Assembly (NCBI GenBank): GCA_963662395.1
Contig: OY759511.1
Location: forward strand, 2,852,001-2,916,000
DNA from: JAPOXR01 sp963662395
Lineage (GTDB): Bacteria > Pseudomonadota > Alphaproteobacteria > Rhodobacterales > Rhodobacteraceae
Direction: 5' to 3'
Length of the DNA: 64,000 nucleotides
Shown here: one piece after another, positions 1-9,451 of the stretch
Numbering within the stretch: the stretch's first letter is position 1
Layout of the letters: every line of letters starts with the position of its first letter
The notes under the pieces: generated by a model
What the model was told of the DNA's origin: nothing
What the model saw: only the letters and a program-made list of their open reading frames with translations
Databases searched by the model: none
Made by a program: the position numbers and the translations under genes

Positions 1-925
1 CACGGCAACGATGCTCGAGGCTGCAATCCGAAGGCAGGGACCGGAGAGCCGCGGCGCCGGTGTTTGCGGAGTTTGTCGCCGGAGAATGGCGCAACTCCTG
101 GCCCCCCGCTGCAAGCCCGCGACGATTCGAGGTCGGGACAAGATTCTGAAGGGCCAACTTCTGCCCGCTTTCGGAACTCGGCGCATCGACCGGATCGCGC
201 CGTCCGACATCCACCGCTGGTTCGACCACTACAGCCGGATATCACCCGGGGCAGCCAATCATGCATTGGGTGTGCTGCGCCAGATCTTCAACCATGCCGC
301 CAGGCTCGAACACATCGCCGCCAACCCGGCGAGCGGCGTCAGGCCGAATCCGCGCCCGAAACTCACGCGGTTCCTCTCGCAGGAGGAAATCGGCCGGCTG
401 CACCAATGCCTCGACCGCCATGCAGGCGTGCGGCGGGCCCGGCAGGCGGACATCATCCGCCTGCTGCTTCTCACCGGATGCCGCAAGAACGAGATCGTCC
501 GCCTCAGGCGGCGGGACGTGGATGGCGATCATCTGAGACTGGAGGACAGCAAGACCGGTCCGCGAACGGTGTTCCTGAACCGGAGGGCGCAGGAGATCAT
601 CGAGTGTCATTTGGCCATGACTTCAGGCGAATTCGTGTTTCCCTCTCCGCGAGACCCGGCATGGCCGATCTCGGACGACCTGCCCCTCTGGTACGAGGTG
701 CGCCGCGAGGCCGGGATCGACGATGTCCGCCTTCATGATCTTCGCCATACCCATGGAAGTCAGGCGGTCATGCAGGGCATCCCACTGCCTGTCGTGGCAC
801 GGCTTCCGGGCCACAGCCAGGTCACGATGACGCTTCGCTATGCCCATGCCTGTGACCGGGAGGTCGAAGCTGCCGCCGAGAGGATCGGGGAGGTGATCTC
901 GCGTGCGTTGGCCGTTGAGGGGTGA
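1..925 (+). pseudogene. Tyrosine recombinase (integrase), 5' truncated by window edge and frameshifted
   Basis: Phage-type site-specific recombinase. The catalytic half is intact: the first Arg lies in LLLTGCRKNEIVRLR, the HxxR box in LHDLRHTHGS, and the last box in PGHSQVTMTLRYAH gives the His and nucleophilic Tyr. The core-binding half before it contains the SPGAANHALGVLRQIFNHA helix. The N-terminal part does not read cleanly: APVFAEFVAGEWRNSWPP lies in another frame from KPATIRGRDKILKG, and the switch falls at a run of six C at 102-107, consistent with loss of one base. The earlier frame is open back to the window start, so the gene begins outside the window. It lies at the edge of a defence island and could be the remnant integrase of that island. 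A sequencing error in the C-run is the alternative to true decay. Confidence 0.75.
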
Positions 926-1123
926 CCGGAGCAGAAGCGAATCTCTGGGTCCTGGTGGCCTCGCTCCAAGCCATGCGGATATCCTTGGTATGTGTTGAAG
1001 CTGACAGGAATGTGCCATGTCATTCCGGCTGTCGCGAGTCCATTCACGCTTTGGTCAGGATCCTGGGCACGGCACGTGAGCATGGCGCGGGGCTGTGTGG
1101 TGAAGGTCGAGAGCGGTGACGGG

Positions 1124-2080
1124 CTATCCGAGTCTGCGCAGTGGTATGTCGGATACGACGACCTTGCTTGCGGCATCTTCAACACCGGCTTCTGAAAGCA
1201 GTTGAGTGAATGCTCCTGCGCTGACGAACGGATACGCGGTAGGTCCGATGATTATCCTGTCCAGCAGGCTCGGTATATCTGCTCCGAACAGTCCGTTATC
1301 CGGATCGTGGCGAAGTGGAATGGCCCATATGGGTTGAGGAATGCCTCTGACAATCTCGGTCCTCCTGGTCAGCACCGGATGTTCATCGTCAGTTGGATGG
1401 AAGTAAATCCGCCATTCTCTTTCTTCCGAGAATCCGGGGTGCTTGATTCCGATTGCTGCCAGGAAAATCCAATTCAGAACTCCGACAGTCAATTCCTTCC
1501 TCCCAAATTTAGGAAGGGAATTGATATTCGCGGAGATTTTCTCGGTGAACGAGAGAAGATGTTTGTCAAAGCCATCTTGGTCAAGATAATGAACAGGCGT
1601 CGAGTAGGCGCCAAGCTGGTAGGATTCCGCGACAAACGGGGTGTTGTTCATTATGAATGCAACATCGCCGTAGGCACGCCACATGGATAGACGACCGGTT
1701 TGGTCTTCCGAGGACTGATGTAGCGACAGGCAGGAAAGGTAGGTCTCGAGCCTCCAATACGATTCCGATTGGTGGAATCGGGTTTCAATCTCTGCCTTGA
1801 GATCGGGGAACACGGATTCAATTGCGGCGTAGAATTTCGTTCCAGCAGGACCAGCCAGCCCATTCCTTGCGAGGGTCAGGCCATATCCGATTTCGGAGAA
1901 ATCATTCATTACCGTGGCGTTGCGAAGCCAGACCTCCTTGTTCCGGATGATCTTCATCGCCGTTTCTGCGGTTGTATAGTAGGCGAACTTCGTGTTCGCA
2001 GACTTGATTTCAGACAGCGTTTGCGAAGCGTCCGGAAAGATGATCTCAAAAACGTTGGGTGTGTCTTGAACTTGAACCAT
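1124..2080 (-). CDS. DUF2971 family protein
   Basis: Protein of 318 residues resembling the DUF2971 family. Family-like signatures are an N-terminal YYTTAETAMKIIRNKEVWLRN block followed by MNDFSE, then LSCLSLHQ and LSMWRAYGD in the middle, and EREWRIYF with a basic/acidic cluster in the C-terminal half. DUF2971 proteins are uncharacterised enzymatically but are common in defence islands. It is read towards the broken integrase and away from the Ssp genes, and its composition is more AT-rich than the core genes of this window. No signal peptide or membrane segment is visible. The function is unknown; the family assignment rests on these motifs only. Confidence 0.65.
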   Translation of the reverse strand: MVQVQDTPNVFEIIFPDASQTLSEIKSANTKFAYYTTAETAMKIIRNKEVWLRNATVMNDFSEIGYGLTLARNGLAGPAGTKFYAAIESVFPDLKAEIETRFHQSESYWRLETYLSCLSLHQSSEDQTGRLSMWRAYGDVAFIMNNTPFVAESYQLGAYSTPVHYLDQDGFDKHLLSFTEKISANINSLPKFGRKELTVGVLNWIFLAAIGIKHPGFSEEREWRIYFHPTDDEHPVLTRRTEIVRGIPQPIWAIPLRHDPDNGLFGADIPSLLDRIIIGPTAYPFVSAGAFTQLLSEAGVEDAASKVVVSDIPLRRLG

Positions 2081-2131
2081 CGCTCCTCGATTCCGTTTTC
2101 CTTTTAGGCAAAATCTCGATCTGAGGGAAGG

Positions 2132-2656
2132 TCAAGAAAACGGGATTGGGCGAGCACGATCAAGGTGAACCGACAGAATTTCAAGAATTCTTTTCAGATG
2201 GAGATAGACCTTGTCATTCGGAGTCAGGCTATCGTTTGAAGATAGTGATCCGAACGGGCTGTTGGTGTGCCAATTGATGTGCTGAAGAAGTTCCAGAAGT
2301 TCTGTGAACCTCCGTACAAGCTCTTCAATGTCCAGATCCGATAATATGCGCCTGACCTTGTCCACCAGCTCCATGCTCAGAGAAGAAAGTTCATAGTAAT
2401 CGCCGGCATAATCTTCCCATGCAAACGGACCCTGATCGAATCCACCTCTGTGAATGTCTGCGCTTCCTTCCTTTTGTGCAAATCCGAACACCTGTCGCGG
2501 ATACGCTATCCAAGCACCGAGCAGCGATGACGTCACGCACGCACCACAGGAATTCCCGGTTTTAGATCTGATTAACAAAACGCGGGTCGTTCGTTCTTGG
2601 CCGTTGTTGATAGTAACATAGTCGTCACTTGAATTGCGGTATAGATTGAAAGCCAT
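2132..2656 (-). CDS. Hypothetical protein
   Basis: Protein of about 174 residues if started at the internal Met that begins MAFNLYRNSSDDYVTI; the frame is open further upstream (to 2878), but that extension is low-complexity and rich in Arg/Pro. I do not recognise a family. It has a GNSCGACVTSSLLG segment with two cysteines near the first third and a helical, Leu-rich C-terminal half (VRRFTELLELLQHINW). It is read in the same direction as the DUF2971 gene 50 bases downstream and may be co-transcribed with it. Confidence 0.45.
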   Translation of the reverse strand: MAFNLYRNSSDDYVTINNGQERTTRVLLIRSKTGNSCGACVTSSLLGAWIAYPRQVFGFAQKEGSADIHRGGFDQGPFAWEDYAGDYYELSSLSMELVDKVRRILSDLDIEELVRRFTELLELLQHINWHTNSPFGSLSSNDSLTPNDKVYLHLKRILEILSVHLDRARPIPFS

Positions 2657-3011
2657 TGAAACACTTCTTCGAGCCCGATGCCTATTCGACATACCCTCCT
2701 GAAACAAGTGGAGTCGCTCGTTCGTGGGGCCAGGCTTCAGCCATCCAAGGGCTGCCAACGCCGATCGTCGATGATAGCTGTCCACCACCTCAGTACCGTG
2801 AAAAGGCCCATGCCGTCCGCAAGGCGCCGCCACATAATTCCGTATAAGTGATTCTGTGCTTCTCGCCTGCTGAATCAATGCGACTAGTCAGCTTTGAGAG
2901 CCGGGGAGGTCCGTCACATTGCCAAAATCCACTGGTCTTATGCCGGTCCGAATCTTCTGGCAGTGGCTTCCAACTCTCCTTGCCGAGAGATTACAATGCG
3001 GACACCTCGCA
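2657..3011. other. Intergenic region, no gene recognised
   Basis: Stretch between the hypothetical gene and the 3' end of sspA. Short overlapping frames exist on both strands but none shows a recognisable motif. It must carry the 3' end of the sspA transcript and probably the promoter of the leftward hypothetical gene. I see no convincing terminator. Confidence 0.3.
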
Positions 3012-4178
3012 TCAGTATGCATTCAACCCATCCAGAGCCGTCATCACCAGTTCCGCCGCATCGTCGATCTCGTCATCCGAGGTGAACCGGCCAAAACTGA
3101 ACCGTATCGATGCATCGCATTCTGCGGCTGACAAGCCAATGGCGCGCAACACATGGGACGGCTCGGGAATGCCGGTAGTGCAGGCAGCCCCGGTTGCCGC
3201 TGCAAGCCCTGGTTGCAGTGCCCCGAGAATGTCCTGGGCATCAAATCCTTCGAGCCGAAGGTTGGCATTTCCCGGATGGCGATGAGACATGGCCGGGCCA
3301 TTGACGGCAACAGGGGCACCGTCAGACTTGAGCAATTCCACGAACCTGTCCCGCCTGCGGGCAATCCTGTCACGCTCCCCGCTGCCGGAGGTATCGGCAA
3401 GCAACTGCGCGGCTGCACCAAATCCGACACATAGCGGCAATGGAATGGTTCCGGACCGAAGGCCGTTCTGCTGTCCGCCGCCATGTATCAGGGGCTCGAT
3501 CCGTTCCTGCAAATGGCGACGGATATAGAGCGCCCCTATGCCCTGCGGTCCGTACATCTTGTGGCCGGAAAGACTGACCAGATCGGCGTGGGCAGACATG
3601 TCGCCCATCTCCATTGCGCATGGAGCCTGCGCAGCATCGCAGTGAAACGGAATGCCCCATTCAGCAAGTACTCCGGCAATGGCCGGCATGTCCTGGATGG
3701 TGCCGATTTCATTGTTCACCGCCATGATCGAAACCAGCAAGACATCATTATCCAATTGTTTTTTCAGGGAATCCGGATCAACGAATCCCTCGCCATCCAC
3801 GACGATCTCTTCGACCGTGAAGCCATCGCGCGAGGCAAGGGAGCGGGCAGCTGCAAGCACGCATTTGTGCTCGATCGCACTCGTCAGAATTCGGGTGCGC
3901 CCGGGCAGGGCACGACGCGCCAAGCCCATCAAGGCAAGGTTGTTGGCTTCCGTTGCCCCGGATGTGAACACGATCTCGTCGCTGTCGGCGCCGATCAATC
4001 CGGCAACAGAGGCAGCGGCCTCCTGCACGGCTTGTTCCGCCTGCCAACCGCGGGCATGATTGTTTGAGTGCGGGTTGCCGAAGAATTCCCTCCAATACGG
4101 GTCCATTTTCTTGATCACGCGCGGGTCGGCGGGTGTCGTCGCCTGATAGTCGGCATAGACGGAATTTGTCTTGGGCAT
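3012..4178 (-). CDS. sspA: SspA-like cysteine desulfurase
   Basis: PLP-dependent cysteine desulfurase of 388 residues that would supply sulfur for DNA phosphorothioation. Visible features: YADYQATTP near the N-terminus, FTSGATEANN (about 71-80), EHK (about 103-105), FHCDAAQ with the PLP Asp at about 181, SLSGHKMYGPQG with the Schiff-base Lys at about 207, and the persulfide-bearing Cys at about 333 in GAACTTG. The start is taken at MPKTNSVYADY rather than an upstream in-frame Met, because it begins right before the conserved fold. It is transcribed divergently from sspB across about 90 bases, the arrangement described for ssp loci. A housekeeping IscS/NifS function is possible from the sequence alone, but no isc or suf genes are present and the neighbours point to Ssp. 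Confidence 0.85.
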   Translation of the reverse strand: MPKTNSVYADYQATTPADPRVIKKMDPYWREFFGNPHSNNHARGWQAEQAVQEAAASVAGLIGADSDEIVFTSGATEANNLALMGLARRALPGRTRILTSAIEHKCVLAAARSLASRDGFTVEEIVVDGEGFVDPDSLKKQLDNDVLLVSIMAVNNEIGTIQDMPAIAGVLAEWGIPFHCDAAQAPCAMEMGDMSAHADLVSLSGHKMYGPQGIGALYIRRHLQERIEPLIHGGGQQNGLRSGTIPLPLCVGFGAAAQLLADTSGSGERDRIARRRDRFVELLKSDGAPVAVNGPAMSHRHPGNANLRLEGFDAQDILGALQPGLAAATGAACTTGIPEPSHVLRAIGLSAAECDASIRFSFGRFTSDDEIDDAAELVMTALDGLNAY

Positions 4179-4210
4179 GTTTCTGCCGGAACCCGGTTTA
4201 CGATACGGCT

Positions 4211-4239
4211 TTGACGATAGCGGAAACATGCGCTAGTGT
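4211..4239 (+). promoter_or_regulatory. Possible promoter of the sspBCD operon
   Basis: In the sspA-sspB divergent gap, TTGACG at 4211-4216 is followed after 17 bases by TAGTGT at 4234-4239. The first hexamer is close to the sigma-70 -35 consensus; the second keeps only the first, second and last bases of the -10. Transcription would start about 25 bases before the sspB ATG. Confidence 0.35.
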
Positions 4240-4269
4240 CGACCTGGAGACATCATCCAGATCGAAGAC

Positions 4270-5220
4270 ATGAACCGCGGACGTTTGCACGACCCCGATT
4301 ACCGGCCGAAACTGTCAGGCCACGAGACCTTCCCGCTGCGCTACGGGTGGCTCAAGAAGGCATTCGACGCTGTGGAAGACGCGGTGCGGCCGGCCGGCGA
4401 GCGGCCGATCTTCCTCGATGACGATGCAATCGCGCGATTCGGTGTCGGCAAGAACATGGTTGCATCCATGCGTCATTGGGCAACAGCTGCCGAGATCATT
4501 GCAGAGGATGGCCGCACACCCACATCGCTCGGAAGGCGCCTGTTCGGCAAGAATGACGGCCTCGATCCCTATATGGAAGACCCGTCAACTGCATGGCTCA
4601 TCCACTGGAAGATTTGCAACAATCCCCGAATTACCACATGGTTCTGGGCCTTCAGCCACTACCCTGCAACCAGTTTCGAGCGCGGAACACTGATGCGCGG
4701 GCTCGAGAAGCTTGCCAGGGAACAAGACTGGCGACACGCAGCCATCACGACGATCAGGAATGATGTCGCGTGTTTCCTGCGCACCTACACATCGCAATCG
4801 CACCGGGCCAGGGCAAGCCATGAGGACGCGCTGGAATCTCCCCTGGCCGAACTCGGGCTCATCAGGCCGACGGGACAGCGCGACGGCTTCCGCTTCGCCC
4901 GCGGCCGGAAGCCGACCCTCGGTGCCGGAGTGATCGCATATGCGGTGACCGAATTCTGGGCGGAACGCTCGCGGGCACAGACACTCTCCTTCGAGGCGCT
5001 GGCCCATGAGCCGGGCTCGCCGGGACGGGTGTTTCTCCTCGACGAGGATGCGCTCGCCGATTTCCTGTTCGAGATCGAGGATGTGAGTGGAGGGGCCTAC
5101 CGGTGGTCGGAGACGGCCGGGTTGAAACAGTTGATTCGTGAACGGGAGGTCGGTCTTGATCAAGCAATGGGATTCATTGCGCAGGACTACCACCGCCACA
5201 CCCGCAAGGCCGCCGCCTGA
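4270..5220 (+). CDS. sspB: SspB-like DUF4007 protein
   Basis: Protein of 316 residues with the DUF4007 signature: LSGHETFPLRYGWLKKAF near the N-terminus and FGVGKNMVASMRHW at about residues 56-70, followed by a long helical domain. In characterised Ssp systems SspB is reported to nick DNA so that sulfur can be inserted in one strand. It is the first gene of a rightward operon: its TGA overlaps the ATG of the next gene (TGATG). It faces sspA across a short divergent intergenic region. DUF4007 proteins also occur outside Ssp loci, but the full gene set here makes SspB the best reading. Confidence 0.82.
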   Translation: MNRGRLHDPDYRPKLSGHETFPLRYGWLKKAFDAVEDAVRPAGERPIFLDDDAIARFGVGKNMVASMRHWATAAEIIAEDGRTPTSLGRRLFGKNDGLDPYMEDPSTAWLIHWKICNNPRITTWFWAFSHYPATSFERGTLMRGLEKLAREQDWRHAAITTIRNDVACFLRTYTSQSHRARASHEDALESPLAELGLIRPTGQRDGFRFARGRKPTLGAGVIAYAVTEFWAERSRAQTLSFEALAHEPGSPGRVFLLDEDALADFLFEIEDVSGGAYRWSETAGLKQLIREREVGLDQAMGFIAQDYHRHTRKAAA

Positions 5221-8200
5221 TGTCGCTTTCGGACCATGTGCATGTCTCGCGCCGGTTTCAGCGCGCTATCCGGATCGACACCGATTTTCGCGATCCGGCA
5301 GCACTTGAAGGATTTGTCTGCCCGCGCTCTTCGGCCGAGGTGCTGGAGACGATGGCGCAGCATGTCCTCGAGACCGGACAAGGCGCATTCACCTGGACCG
5401 GACCTTACGGCGGCGGCAAGTCGAGCCTTGCCGTGGTTCTCGGTGCAATGCTCAACGGTAGCCGCGATCATCGCAGCCGGGCGGCGGCCATCCTGAACGA
5501 TCGAACCGCATCCCTCCTCTACGAGGCCCTGCCGCCACGGAGCCGCGGCTGGCGGGTTCTGCCGGTATCCGGGCGGCGTGACCGGCCGGCACAGGTGATC
5601 GGCGAGGCCATCGAAGCGACGCGGCTGCTTGCCAGGGACAGGGTGCCTGCCACCTGGTCGGAAAAGACCGTTCTTGGCGCACTGGAAGGCATTGCCGCGC
5701 GCAATCCCCGCGCCGGTGGTGGCCTGGTGCTGCTCATCGACGAGCTGGGCAAGTTCCTCGAGGCGGCCGCACGGGACGGCACCGACATCCATCTCTTTCA
5801 GCAGCTGGCCGAACTGGCATCGAGAAGCCGCTGCAGGCTGATCGTCGTCGGCATTCTTCACCAGGCATTCGAGGAATATGCGCACAGCCTGTCGCGCGAG
5901 GCGCGCAACGAGTGGTCAAAGATACAGGGGCGGTTCGTCGACCTTTCCGTCAACCCCACCGGAGACGAGCAGATCGACCTGCTGGCGCGGGCCATCAGGA
6001 CCGATCTCAAGCCCGGTAAAATCCGTAATCTGGTCAGGAGCGTGGCAAAACTCAGGCACGGGCAGGCCTCGCCACACCTTGCCGAGATGCTGGAGGAGTG
6101 CTGGCCGCTGCACCCCATCACCGCCTGCCTGCTCGGCCCGCTGTCACGCCGGCGCTTCGGACAGAACCAGCGGAGCCTGTTCGGGTTTCTCAATTCGGCC
6201 GAGCCGTGCGGCTTCAGGGATTTCATACGCCGCGCATCCAGGGGCGACCTCTATTGCGCCGATCAGTTATGGGACTACCTGCGTATCAATCTCGAGCCGT
6301 CGATCATGGTATCGCCGGACGGCCATCGCTGGGCACAAGCCGCCGATGCGCTTGGGCGGTGTGAAGCCATGGGAGAGGACGGCCTGCAGATCCGGTTGCT
6401 GAAGGTGATTGCGCTGATGGACCTTCTCAAGGAGCGTGCCGGCATCCCGGCGAGCCGGGAGGCGCTTTGGCTGGCACTGCCCGACCACAACCGCAGGGAA
6501 ATCGATGCCGCCCTGGAATTTCTTCGGAATCGATCCCTGGTCGTCTTCAGGAAGTTCGCCGATGCCTGGGCAATCTTCGAGGGGAGCGATTTCGACATCG
6601 ACAGCGCCGTGGAGCAGGCGCTGCAGGATGTGGATGAAGCGGGGCTGCAATCGCTCGATCAATTCGCCAGCCTCCAGCCCATCGTGGCCAAGCGCCATTA
6701 CCACGACACCGGTGCGCTCCGCTGGTTTGACGTCGATGTGGCTCCACTCGAGGAACTGGAAGACATTGCCGCAACCTATTTGCCCCGTCACAGGGCCATC
6801 GGCTGTTTTCTGCTGGCGATGCCGACACGCGGAGAGACGAGGCACGAGGCGGCTGCCCTCTGCCGAAATGCCGCAAGATCGACCGGCAATTTGGATATCG
6901 TGGTCGGCCTGTCGCCGGGCGCGTGGAACATCCCCCGCCTGGCGAGGGAACTCGCCGCGCTCGAGCGCGTGCGGGATGACAATCCGGAGTTGCAGGGCGA
7001 CAGGGTTGGCCGCACCGAGGTGCTAGCCCGGATCACGGCAGTGCGCGGGCGCATCGAGGGCGAATTGATGCACGCGTTCGACAATGCCTCGTGGCATCGT
7101 GAGAACTCGCAGCCCCGATTGCTTCCTCGAGCCAAAATCAATGGTCTGGCGTCGGATCTCGCCGATAGCAGGTTTCAGGATGCGCCGCGTCTTCACAACG
7201 AACTTCTCGGACGGATCAAGCCGTCGAGCAATGCCATTGCCGCCCGGAATGCCCTGTTGCGGAGAATGGTCCAGAACGAGCATGAGGAATACCTTGGAAT
7301 GGAGGGATTCCCCGCCGAACGGGGTCTCTACTCGTCCTTGCTGGAAAAAACCGGACTGCACCGGAAAACCCTGGATGGCTGGAGCTTTGCGGGCCCCGAG
7401 GAATCTGACGACGGGGCCCACAACCTCATCCCTGCCTGGCAGGCGGCGGCCGAATTGCTGCAATCCAGCGCCGATCGCGTGGTCGCTGTCGCCGAGATCC
7501 ATGATCTCTGGCGATCGGCACCATATGGCGTGAAGGATGGCCTGCTGCCGGTGCTGTCGGTTGCCTTCCTGCTTGCGCATCGAGGAAAACTGGCCTTCTA
7601 CCGCCAGGGCGTCTTCCAGACCGGCCTGACCGATCTTGATACCGAATACCTCTCGAGAGACCCGACCGACATCCAGCTGCGCTGGATGGACCTTACCGAC
7701 GTATCACGGGCCCTGTTGTCGAACATGGCCGGCGTGGTGCGCGACCTGGACGAAGACAACGAGCTTCGCTGCCTCGAGCCGATCGATGTGGCCCGCGGCC
7801 TCGTTGCGATCCATGACCGGCTTCCGGGCTGGGTTGGCCGCACGCAGCGCCTGTCCCGCCGCGCAAAGCAGATACGCCAGTTGTTCAAGCAGGCCAGGGA
7901 TCCGAACAGGCTGATCTTCGATGACATGCCCAGGTTGCTTGCCGGCGCCGGGCGCAATGACGGCGAGGAGGCGACTGCGCTGGCGCGGCTGGTGCGGGAA
8001 GGCCTTGTGGAGCTGTGCGATGCCTACCCGGCGATGCTGGCCCGCCTGCAGGACACGCTGCTGACCGAGCTGCAGGTGCCGAGCGCGGCGCCGGCAATGC
8101 TGGCCGAGCTGCGGGCGCGCGCCGAGAATATCCGCGACCTTGGAGGTGATCACCGCCTCGAGGCCTTCATCATGCGTCTCTCCCGCTTCGGGGGAAGCCG

Positions 8201-8612
8201 CGAAGACATGGAGGGCCTTGCCGGCATGGCGGTCAACAAGCCGGTTCATGGCTGGGTGGATCCTGATGTCGACAAGGCAAGTCTGGAGCTGGCCGACATG
8301 GCGCAACGGTTTGTCAGGGCCGAGGCATTCGCCCATGTCAAGGGACGTCGCGACAAGCGCCACTCGGTAGCGGTCGTGATCGGCCTCGAGGGACGGCCAC
8401 GAACAGTCCATGATGAATTCCAGGTTGCCGAGCGGGAACGGCCATCGGTGGATTCCCTCGTTGGATGCGTGGATGTAGCCTTGCAGGAGAGCGGCGAGGG
8501 GCGTCGCAATGTCGTCCTTGCTGCCCTGGCGGAAGTGAGCGCCCGGTATCTCGAAGGGCCAGCGAAGGCACACACCCCCGACAGAGCAGGTCGAAAGGAT
8601 GCACCGACATGA
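5220..8612 (+). CDS. sspC: SspC-like P-loop ATPase
   Basis: Large ATPase of 1130 residues. A Walker A motif GPYGGGKSS lies at about 61-69 after a FTWTGPYGG strand, and a Walker B strand LVLLIDELGKF at about 170-180, followed by LIVVGILHQAFEEY, which fits the sensor region. The remaining 900 residues are mostly helical with no recognised domain. In Ssp systems SspC is the ATPase required together with SspB and SspD for single-stranded phosphorothioation. Both ends overlap neighbours: ATG inside the sspB stop, and stop inside the sspD start (ATGA), which implies translational coupling. Composition is GC-rich like sspB and sspD. Confidence 0.82.
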   Translation: MSLSDHVHVSRRFQRAIRIDTDFRDPAALEGFVCPRSSAEVLETMAQHVLETGQGAFTWTGPYGGGKSSLAVVLGAMLNGSRDHRSRAAAILNDRTASLLYEALPPRSRGWRVLPVSGRRDRPAQVIGEAIEATRLLARDRVPATWSEKTVLGALEGIAARNPRAGGGLVLLIDELGKFLEAAARDGTDIHLFQQLAELASRSRCRLIVVGILHQAFEEYAHSLSREARNEWSKIQGRFVDLSVNPTGDEQIDLLARAIRTDLKPGKIRNLVRSVAKLRHGQASPHLAEMLEECWPLHPITACLLGPLSRRRFGQNQRSLFGFLNSAEPCGFRDFIRRASRGDLYCADQLWDYLRINLEPSIMVSPDGHRWAQAADALGRCEAMGEDGLQIRLLKVIALMDLLKERAGIPASREALWLALPDHNRREIDAALEFLRNRSLVVFRKFADAWAIFEGSDFDIDSAVEQALQDVDEAGLQSLDQFASLQPIVAKRHYHDTGALRWFDVDVAPLEELEDIAATYLPRHRAIGCFLLAMPTRGETRHEAAALCRNAARSTGNLDIVVGLSPGAWNIPRLARELAALERVRDDNPELQGDRVGRTEVLARITAVRGRIEGELMHAFDNASWHRENSQPRLLPRAKINGLASDLADSRFQDAPRLHNELLGRIKPSSNAIAARNALLRRMVQNEHEEYLGMEGFPAERGLYSSLLEKTGLHRKTLDGWSFAGPEESDDGAHNLIPAWQAAAELLQSSADRVVAVAEIHDLWRSAPYGVKDGLLPVLSVAFLLAHRGKLAFYRQGVFQTGLTDLDTEYLSRDPTDIQLRWMDLTDVSRALLSNMAGVVRDLDEDNELRCLEPIDVARGLVAIHDRLPGWVGRTQRLSRRAKQIRQLFKQARDPNRLIFDDMPRLLAGAGRNDGEEATALARLVREGLVELCDAYPAMLARLQDTLLTELQVPSAAPAMLAELRARAENIRDLGGDHRLEAFIMRLSRFGGSREDMEGLAGMAVNKPVHGWVDPDVDKASLELADMAQRFVRAEAFAHVKGRRDKRHSVAVVIGLEGRPRTVHDEFQVAERERPSVDSLVGCVDVALQESGEGRRNVVLAALAEVSARYLEGPAKAHTPDRAGRKDAPT

Positions 8613-9451
8613 GCGACGCCGGCAGTGACTGGCATGTACTGGGCCTGTCGGGCGGAAGGGACAGCGCGGCGCTTGCCGTCCACATGCGCCAGAATTGTCC
8701 CGATCTCGACATCGACTATTTCTTCACCGACACCGGCAAGGAACTGCCGGAGGTCTACGAGTTTCTCGGGAAGCTCGAAGGGTTCCTCGGCAAGCCGATC
8801 CTGCGGCTGAACCCCGACCGGGATTTCGACTTCTGGCTCCGGCAGTACAATGACTTCCTGCCGTCACCGCAGACGCGCTGGTGCACGAGGCAACTGAAAT
8901 TGCGGCCGTTCGAGCAATGGGTCCAGCCAGCGCTTGATGATGGCAGGCGGGTCTTCAGCTATGTCGCCATCCGGGCCGACGAGGAATACCGCGAGGGGTA
9001 TTCCTCACGGCACGAGAGCCTGACCATACGCCTTCCATTCAAGGATGACCGGATCGACAAGGCCGGGGTGCTGGAACTGCTCGAAGGCGCCGGGCTGGGA
9101 TTGCCCTCATACTACGAATGGCGAACACGCAGCGGTTGCACATTCTGCTTTTTCCAGCAAAAGATCGAATGGGTGCGGCTCATGGAGCGGCATCCGGACG
9201 CATTCGAGGAAGCAAGGACGTATGAAAAGAACGCTGTCGATCATGGCTCGCCGTTCACCTGGAGCCAGGGAGAGTCTCTTGACGAGCTGTCCAGACCGGA
9301 GCGCGTGGAGCAGATCAGGCAGGATCACGAGCGGCGCCTTGCCAGGATGCGAGCGAAGGTGAAACCGAACCCGTTGAGGCCGGATGGAGATCCACTGGAC
9401 ATCGATGATTTGTATGGGAAGGCGAAGATGTGTCTGGCGTGCCACAAGTGA
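8609..9451 (+). CDS. sspD: SspD-like PAPS reductase-family ATP pyrophosphatase
   Basis: Protein of 280 residues of the PAPS reductase / DndC superfamily. The PP-loop SGGRDS lies at residues 14-19, right after the start. Cysteines sit in WCTRQLK, in GCTFCFFQQ and in CLACHK at the C-terminus, a pattern that could ligate an iron-sulfur cluster as in DndC. The expected role is ATP-dependent activation of the DNA backbone and sulfur transfer from SspA. The ATG at 8609 overlaps the sspC stop (ATGA); the frame is open upstream but this start is preferred because the fold begins here. The 3' end abuts the helicase gene. Confidence 0.85.
   Translation: MSDAGSDWHVLGLSGGRDSAALAVHMRQNCPDLDIDYFFTDTGKELPEVYEFLGKLEGFLGKPILRLNPDRDFDFWLRQYNDFLPSPQTRWCTRQLKLRPFEQWVQPALDDGRRVFSYVAIRADEEYREGYSSRHESLTIRLPFKDDRIDKAGVLELLEGAGLGLPSYYEWRTRSGCTFCFFQQKIEWVRLMERHPDAFEEARTYEKNAVDHGSPFTWSQGESLDELSRPERVEQIRQDHERRLARMRAKVKPNPLRPDGDPLDIDDLYGKAKMCLACHK

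Noticed and set aside
242..610. Minus-strand open frame inside the integrase gene
   Set aside because: It mirrors a GC-rich real gene on the plus strand and has no family motif; the integrase motifs are unambiguous.
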